Origin: Oscillospiraceae bacterium
Lineage (GTDB): Bacteria > Bacillota > Clostridia > Oscillospirales > Oscillospiraceae
NCBI GenBank assembly: GCA_009776905.1
Contig: WRMX01000115.1
Span: 1 to 9,678, forward strand
Length of the DNA: 9,678 nucleotides
Direction of reading: 5' to 3'
Within the stretch, counting starts at the first letter, position 1. Every line of letters starts with the position of its first letter. The translations under genes and the position numbers were made by a program. Of this stretch, positions 6,878 through 9,678 are shown in pieces. Below the pieces are notes generated by a model. It saw only the letters and a program-made list of their open reading frames with translations, was not told the DNA's origin and did not search any database.

Positions 6878-7186
6878 ATGAACACGCCCAAATACAAAAC
6901 AGCCGAGACAGACGAACTCTTCGACGCCTTTCTGTCGCTTAAAACGCTCGACGAATGCTATATATTCTTCGAAGACATAATGACAACGCAAGAAATAAAA
7001 GCGCTCGCGCAGCGCCTGCAGATCGCCAAAAGGCTCCACTACAACAACGACACGTACGCCACAATATCGGACGAATGCGGCGCCTCTGTCGCCACGACCA
7101 GCAGGGTAAAAAACTGCATCATGTACGGCCCCGGCGGATACAAGCTCGTGCTCGACAGGCTGCGCGGCGCCTCCGAATCCGAATGA
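6878..7186 (+). CDS. YerC/YecD family TrpR-like DNA-binding protein
   Basis: This 102-residue helical protein belongs to the Trp repressor superfamily branch seen in Firmicutes (YerC/YecD). Residues 36-55 (TTQEIKALAQRLQIAKRLHY) match the family's first conserved helix. Residues 59-80 carry the helix-turn-helix (TYATISDECGASVATTSRV), and YGPGGYKLVLDRL closes the domain. The family is predicted to bind DNA; its targets and ligand are poorly defined. I chose the ATG at 6878 with AAGGA 8 nt upstream, since the in-frame TTG at 6791 precedes the promoter. It is divergent from hutH and forms an operon with the HAD gene 12 nt downstream. Control of hutH is possible but unproven. Confidence 0.9.
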   Translation: MNTPKYKTAETDELFDAFLSLKTLDECYIFFEDIMTTQEIKALAQRLQIAKRLHYNNDTYATISDECGASVATTSRVKNCIMYGPGGYKLVLDRLRGASESE

Positions 7187-7198
7187 AGGAGCACGCAA

Positions 7199-7870
7199 TT
7201 GAAAGATAAACTCAACATCGCATCTTACAGGGGCGCAATCTTGGATGTCGACGGGACAATGCTGGATTCAATGCTCATCTGGAACAACGTAGCGTCAGAA
7301 TATCTCAAAAGCCGCAATCGCACCCCGCGCCCCAGCCTCAACGAGGAGCTCAGAAAGCTCGGGGGGCACGAGATACCGCGCTTCTTCCAAAAGGAATATG
7401 ACATCGTCGAGCCTGCGGAGACGATACTGAGCAGCCTCAACCAGTTATTGGAAAACTATTACTTCTATGTCGCCCCGCTCAAACCAGGCGTCACGCGCGC
7501 TTTGGACATTTTAAAGAACAGCGGCCTGAGCATGAGCATCGCCACCGCGACGGACAGGCGCCTCATCGAGCCGGCGCTGGAACGTTGCGGCGTCTTTGAT
7601 TACTTTGGACGAATATTCACGTGCCCCGAGGAGCTGACAAGCAAACGCAGCCCGGACATTTACATCCGAGCTGCCGATTTCATGTGTTCTTCGATAGATG
7701 AGACTCTCGTGTTCGAGGACGCGCTTTATGCGATCGTTTCCGCGAAAAGGGCGGGTTTCACCGTCGTCGCTGTCTATGACGAAGACGCCGACGACCAAAA
7801 AGACGAAATCATGTCATACTGCGACTATTACCTGCATACGTGGGACGACATTGAAAGCATGCTGGCGTAA
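7199..7870 (+). CDS. HAD family hydrolase, beta-phosphoglucomutase-like phosphatase
   Basis: This 223-residue cytoplasmic phosphatase or phosphomutase belongs to HAD subfamily IA. Motif I DVDGT gives Asp16 as nucleophile and Asp18 as acid/base. A helical cap lies at about residues 24-95. Motif II is in SIATATD (Thr116), motif III Lys149 is in SKRSPD, and motif IV is VFED (Glu173, Asp174). All catalytic positions are intact. The start is TTG at 7199 with AAGGAG ending 7 nt before it; that site overlaps the stop codon of the preceding gene, so the two are probably co-translated. The substrate is not predictable from the sequence. Confidence 0.92.
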   Translation: MKDKLNIASYRGAILDVDGTMLDSMLIWNNVASEYLKSRNRTPRPSLNEELRKLGGHEIPRFFQKEYDIVEPAETILSSLNQLLENYYFYVAPLKPGVTRALDILKNSGLSMSIATATDRRLIEPALERCGVFDYFGRIFTCPEELTSKRSPDIYIRAADFMCSSIDETLVFEDALYAIVSAKRAGFTVVAVYDEDADDQKDEIMSYCDYYLHTWDDIESMLA

Positions 7871-7899
7871 TATGCTAGTAGGATAGAGCCACAAAATAG

Positions 7900-7922
7900 A
7901 AAAAACGGTGTTGACAACACCG
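7900..7922 (-). terminator. Intrinsic terminator for minus-strand transcription
   Basis: Read on the minus strand, CGGTGTT and AACACCG (7922-7916 and 7912-7906) form a 7-bp stem with a GTC loop, followed at once by six T (7905-7900). It would end transcripts coming from the protease gene pair. No T-run follows on the plus strand, so it should not stop the HAD operon. The hairpin contains the -35 box of a plus-strand promoter. Confidence 0.75.
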
Positions 7923-7939
7923 CTTCTGACTGATATATT
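7911..7939 (+). promoter_or_regulatory. Predicted promoter of the antitoxin-like RNA
   Basis: TTGACA (7911-7916) and TATATT (7934-7939) are spaced by 17 bp, giving a start near 7946. The -35 hexamer lies inside the palindrome that serves as the opposite-strand terminator. No open reading frame follows, which points to a small RNA. Confidence 0.72.
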
Positions 7940-7945
7940 GTAAGC

Positions 7946-8045
7946 AACAGAGCGGCTCCTTTGCTGAGGGCGGTCGCTCCTCAATTACAAGTAATTCTTG
8001 CAAGGAAACGCCGCGCCTTAACTTAGGGTGCGGTTACTTCTTTTT
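7946..8045 (+). ncRNA. Putative small antisense RNA, antitoxin of a type I (holin-like) toxin
   Basis: A strong promoter is followed about 100 nt later by a terminator hairpin, with no protein frame between. The RNA can fold into a GAGCG...CGCTC stem (7950-7979), an AATTA/TAATT stem with loop CAAG (7983-7996) and the terminator (8011-8045). Its 3' end is antisense to the last codons of a short hydrophobic reading frame on the minus strand that ends in KKK. Convergent toxin and antitoxin RNAs sharing a terminator are the layout of Fst/par-type systems. This assignment is by layout and resemblance, not by a database match. Confidence 0.6.
8011..8045 (+). terminator. Terminator of the antisense RNA
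   Basis: Arms CCGCGCC (8011-8017) and GGTGCGG (8027-8033) pair with one G-U around a 9-nt loop. A T-rich tract, TTCTTTTT, ends at 8045. It could also end read-through from the HAD operon, for which no nearer plus-strand terminator is visible. Confidence 0.65.
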
Positions 8046-8102
8046 AGTGATCGAAATCACCAAATTGATAACCGCGATGATTAGCATAAGCAACCCAATG
8101 AC
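8034..8102 (-). pseudogene. 3' remnant of a holin-like type I toxin gene
   Basis: The minus-strand frame reads VIGLLMLIIAVINLVISITK and then two more Lys and a TAA stop (8036-8034). One hydrophobic helix plus a terminal lysine cluster is the pattern of Firmicutes 'putative holin-like' membrane toxins of about 30-35 residues. Upstream the frame is closed by TAA (8105-8103), no ribosome binding site or promoter is visible, and the usual N-terminal third is absent. An ATG at 8087 would still give a 17-residue peptide. A strong hairpin (8111-8142) sits right at the apparent break. This is most likely a truncated toxin left beside its antisense RNA. Confidence 0.5.
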
Positions 8103-8262
8103 TTATAGGAACAGGCGGCGGTCTTAATATGCCGCCGCCTGTACTGGCCTGTCCACCCACTTCGGTCTGGTTTGGACCGAAGTACTGTTGCATTGTTAGC
8201 CTGATTGGAACATCGTGTGGGACATCAGATCCGTCCCGCTGTTTCTTTACGCTGTAAAACAT
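8044..8262 (-). CDS. Uncertain small ORF downstream of the aspartic protease
   Basis: A frame of 72 codons begins at ATG 8262, 19 nt after the protease stop, and ends at TAA (8046-8044). The product starts MFYSVKKQRDGSDVPHDVP, then has a Gly- and Pro-rich middle (GGG, RPPPVP) encoded by two perfect hairpins. The last part overlaps the toxin remnant in another frame, so the C-terminus is probably accidental. There is no ribosome binding site. No family is recognised. It may be an eroded gene or chance. Confidence 0.25.
   Translation of the reverse strand: MFYSVKKQRDGSDVPHDVPIRLTMQQYFGPNQTEVGGQASTGGGILRPPPVPISHWVAYANHRGYQFGDFDH
8111..8142. repeat. Strong 11-bp hairpin
   Basis: Arms acaggcggcgg (8111-8121) and ccgccgcctgt (8132-8142) are perfect complements around a 10-nt AT-rich loop. 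No T-run follows on either strand. It lies next to the point where the toxin-like frame is cut off, so it may mark a junction. Confidence 0.8.
8159..8183. repeat. Perfect 9-bp hairpin
   Basis: Arms acttcggtc (8159-8167) and gaccgaagt (8175-8183) enclose the 7-nt loop tggtttg. It lies 16 bp from the previous hairpin, and both would be in the 3' untranslated part of the protease mRNA. Confidence 0.8.
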
Positions 8263-8281
8263 GGAGTCTGGTGGCACATGC

Positions 8282-8677
8282 TTATTTGGTGAATACAACC
8301 TCGCTTTTGCTAAACAACAGGCTTGTGTCAAATTGTCGAAGAACATTCAACCCGAGGACGCCAAGAGAAAAACTGCTTTCTGGAAATGTGTGGGAGTAAA
8401 CCTCAATGTTTTCAATTTCAAAAGCACCAATCTTCATTTTTTCCAAACAGACTGTTCTAACATACGCTGCCCCTGAAGCTGTAATAATCCGTACTTCCTT
8501 CCCCCCGGAAGTATCATATCCAATACTATTGAGCAAATCGGTTGAAATTGTGGTCACACTTGCCCCTGTATCAAGAGTTATCATCATTTTCGAATAATCA
8601 TTAATATTCCTGTTCCATAACCGCACATCAATCATTATAAGCTCTGGAAGGAAGTTCATTTTTAGCTTTGTCATCAT
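8282..8677 (-). CDS. Retropepsin-like aspartic protease (clan AA)
   Basis: This is a 131-residue single-domain protein. The catalytic motif LDTGAS (Asp36) is followed by a strand with VTTIS, a flap-like segment around 60-75, and the second hydrophobic-glycine element GVLGLNVLRQFD (106-117). This order is that of retropepsin-like proteases, which work as homodimers with one Asp per chain. There is no signal peptide or membrane segment, so it should be cytosolic. The ATG overlaps the stop of the upstream small gene by 4 bp (ATGA) and has no well-placed ribosome site of its own, so translation is coupled. The substrate is unknown. Confidence 0.82.
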   Translation of the reverse strand: MMTKLKMNFLPELIMIDVRLWNRNINDYSKMMITLDTGASVTTISTDLLNSIGYDTSGGKEVRIITASGAAYVRTVCLEKMKIGAFEIENIEVYSHTFPESSFSLGVLGLNVLRQFDTSLLFSKSEVVFTK

Positions 8678-8895
8678 AAGAGCACGCTGACTCCTTCCGG
8701 CATTTTTCCCGCATAGAAAATATAGATGCCGTGCTCGGGATGTTTTAGCATTTCCATGATAACTCTGTCGCGGCTTTCGCTATGTGCTGCGACTTCTCCT
8801 CCAATTACTACATCAGAATCATTTTCTCTCAGGTTTATAAGATAAACCCATTCTCCATCATACTTATCGTGAATTTGTTCGATTGTTAAAAACAA
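8674..8895 (-). CDS. Small DUF5678-like protein paired with the aspartic protease
   Basis: A 73-residue protein starts at TTG 8895, chosen because AGGGAGG (8910-8904) lies 8 nt upstream; the frame is open further upstream but without a site. Features are KYDGEWVYLINL (11-22), a GGEVAAHSESRDRV block (32-45) and the ending YAGKMPEGVSVLL. The pattern 'GEWV ... GEV.AHS ... YAG..PE..' resembles small DUF5678-like proteins that I recall next to retropepsin-like proteases in other prokaryotes. This is recognition from memory, not a search. It is the first gene of the pair and has its own promoter. A partner, substrate or inhibitor of the protease is possible. Confidence 0.75.
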   Translation of the reverse strand: MFLTIEQIHDKYDGEWVYLINLRENDSDVVIGGEVAAHSESRDRVIMEMLKHPEHGIYIFYAGKMPEGVSVLL

Positions 8896-8968
8896 TACAA
8901 AAACCTCCCTTGAACCAAACTTTCGTAGCCTATTTGTATAGCGATGCGCATACTGCTGTGATAGTCCA

Positions 8969-8997
8969 ATGATACCATATTTTCCGCAAACGCGCAA
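8969..8997 (-). promoter_or_regulatory. Predicted promoter of the small-protein/protease pair
   Basis: On the minus strand, -35 TTGCGC (8997-8992) and extended -10 TGGTATCAT (hexamer TATCAT, 8974-8969) are 17 bp apart. Transcription would begin near 8962, giving a leader of about 65 nt. Confidence 0.55.
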
Positions 8998-9038
8998 TAT
9001 GATTTTGGTATTCAAGCCTGAAAGCGGGCGGTCGCAAA

Positions 9039-9063
9039 ACACGAGAGAACCGTCCCCTTGTTT
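9039..9063. repeat. Clostridial-type palindromic element with core AACCGTCCCC
   Basis: The sequence acacgag, then agaaccgtccc, then cttgttt forms a short imperfect hairpin (one mismatch, one G-U). From memory, elements of the form CACAAGAGAACCGTCCCCTTG are scattered in clostridial genomes, often near REP-associated Y1 transposases. No transposase is present in the window. The copy lies upstream of the protease-pair promoter. Confidence 0.6.
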
Positions 9064-9508
9064 GTCGTTTGTGGGAAAAAATCTGCTATTGACCTTATAG
9101 CTGCTTTAAGCCTTATCGTACACGGTAGATGACATTCCGGAGCTCGGGACAGTGCTTGCAGCAACAGTAGCCATGGAGCAGATACCGCGCGTGAAGGCGC
9201 GGGATGCACAACCGCCCAGCCGCCCCCAGCTCCCGACCGCTACTACGAAAGGGATTTGCATATGCATACAATAACAACCGACGAAAGCGGCTAAAATCAA
9301 CGTGTTGAGCTTTGTGTTCATTATGACCACAAACCTCAAACCCTGTCAACATCAGGGTTTCCGGCTGCAAAATATAGAGTCTCGCAGATGACGATCGGAT
9401 GCGGAGCCCATGCCGCCGAAGGGATCAACTCCACCACCGAGCATGCATTTTACAGTTTTTGACAGACTCTTTCAGCAATCTCACCCGGCTCTCCTGTTTC
9501 AGATATTG
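9064..9508. other. Stretch without a supported gene, carrying hairpins
   Basis: I see no frame with both a ribosome site and recognisable protein features. Two hairpins stand out. Arms ccgcgc (9185-9190) and gcgcgg (9197-9202) have loop gtgaag. Arms aaaccctg (9338-9345) and cagggttt (9353-9360) have a 7-nt loop. A minus-strand TTGACA (9349-9344) with CATAAT (9325-9320) at 18 bp could be a promoter, but nothing convincing follows it. The 11-mer ggatgcacaac occurs at 9202-9212 and again at 9540-9550. Confidence 0.5.
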
Positions 9509-9655
9509 TCAACCTACGAATCCTGCAATAGTACCTGACGGATGCACAACACCAACAAAAAACAAGATGTTTTTCAGTCCGTCAGGTACTAACACCGCGC
9601 GAAGCGCGGTGCGCAGCGTAGCTGCGTGAGGGACAAGCGAGTAGAGCGAATTCAT
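9509..9655 (-). CDS. Short open frame across the palindrome cluster, uncertain
   Basis: From ATG 9655 the minus strand reads 48 codons to TGA (9511-9509); the frame is also open upstream to the window edge. The product starts MNSLYSLVPHAATLRTALRA and goes on with VLVPDGLKNILFFVGVVHPSG before the stop. It has no clear ribosome site (GAGCGA only). Both arms of the inverted repeat and most of the short hairpins lie within it, so the frame may be a by-product of structured repeat DNA. No family is recognised. It could also be the 3' end of a gene that starts beyond the window. Confidence 0.25.
   Translation of the reverse strand: MNSLYSLVPHAATLRTALRAVLVPDGLKNILFFVGVVHPSGTIAGFVG
9529..9591. repeat. 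Perfect 14-bp inverted repeat
   Basis: Arms tagtacctgacgga (9529-9542) and tccgtcaggtacta (9578-9591) are perfect complements with 35 nt between them. The loop is A-rich on the plus strand. Such arms could be ends of a small element, a recombination or protein-binding site, or a stem in RNA. Confidence 0.85.
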
Positions 9656-9678
9656 TTCGCTCGTAAGCGAGCTGTCCC
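9593..9678. repeat. Chain of short-loop hairpins running to the window edge
   Basis: Consecutive perfect stems are caccgcgc/gcgcggtg with loop gaa (9593-9611), cgcagc/gctgcg with loop gta (9612-9626), and gagcgaa/ttcgctc with loop ttcat (9644-9662). The last stem is nested inside gggaca/tgtccc arms (9630-9635 and 9673-9678). The array may continue beyond the window. Confidence 0.8.

Noticed and set aside
8111..8142. Hairpin considered as the terminator of the protease operon
   Set aside because: The stem is strong but no T-run follows on the minus strand (TTCCTATAAG); the hairpin at 7922-7900 with six T fits better.
9113..9271. Plus-strand fragment containing VDDIPELGTVLAATVAMEQI
   Set aside because: It has no start codon with a ribosome site and no recognisable family; it may be chance or a decayed gene.
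9106..9321. 71-codon minus-strand frame starting MNTKLNTLILAAF
   Set aside because: The hydrophobic start looks like a signal sequence, but there is no ribosome site at a usable distance, the promoter-like -10 overlaps the ATG, and the rest matches nothing I know.
9529..9591. Inverted repeat considered as an integron attC site
   Set aside because: The required core sites of the GTTRRRY/RYYYAAC type are not present at the arm ends.

Overview
The window looks like chromosomal DNA of a moderately GC-rich anaerobic Firmicute, probably class Clostridia. The evidence is the AGGAGG-type ribosome binding sites (including in front of TTG starts), the Clostridia-style lipoprotein substrate binder with an Asn/Ser-rich linker, a YerC/YecD-type TrpR-like regulator, and consensus vegetative promoters. 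No species can be named from the sequence alone.

Positions 1-4943 (minus strand) hold a peptide/nickel-type (Dpp/Opp family) ABC importer. Reading along the transcript, it encodes a lipoprotein substrate binder (3267-4943), permease B (1996-2940), an OppF-type ATPase (989-1978), permease C (165-992), and the first 50 codons of another gene that runs off the left edge. The order is unusual because the ATPase sits between the two permeases. A 326-bp untranslated gap between the binder and permease B contains two unrelated tandem-repeat families and a hairpin. A histidine ammonia-lyase gene (hutH, 5184-6713) lies upstream in the same orientation. The importer has its own promoter and a long leader with an inverted repeat. 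A link between the two (peptide or histidine uptake followed by histidine deamination) is plausible but not proven.

Positions 6714-7870: divergent from hutH, a perfect TTGACA-N17-TATAAT promoter drives a two-gene operon, a YerC-type DNA-binding protein and a HAD-family phosphatase.

Positions 7871-9678 are an accessory segment, AT-richer in the 8200-9000 part. It contains a likely type I antitoxin-like antisense RNA (about 7946-8045) facing the 3' remnant of a holin-like toxin gene, then strong hairpins. Next is a translationally coupled minus-strand pair, a small DUF5678-like protein followed by a retropepsin-like aspartic protease. It ends in about 640 bp of palindrome-rich DNA, including a clostridial 'ACCGTCCCC' palindrome, a 14-bp inverted repeat and a chain of short-loop hairpins, with no convincing protein gene. 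The most interesting points are the antisense RNA that may now face the 3' end of the protease operon, the protease/small-protein pair, the repeats inside the transporter operon, and the palindrome cluster at the right edge.
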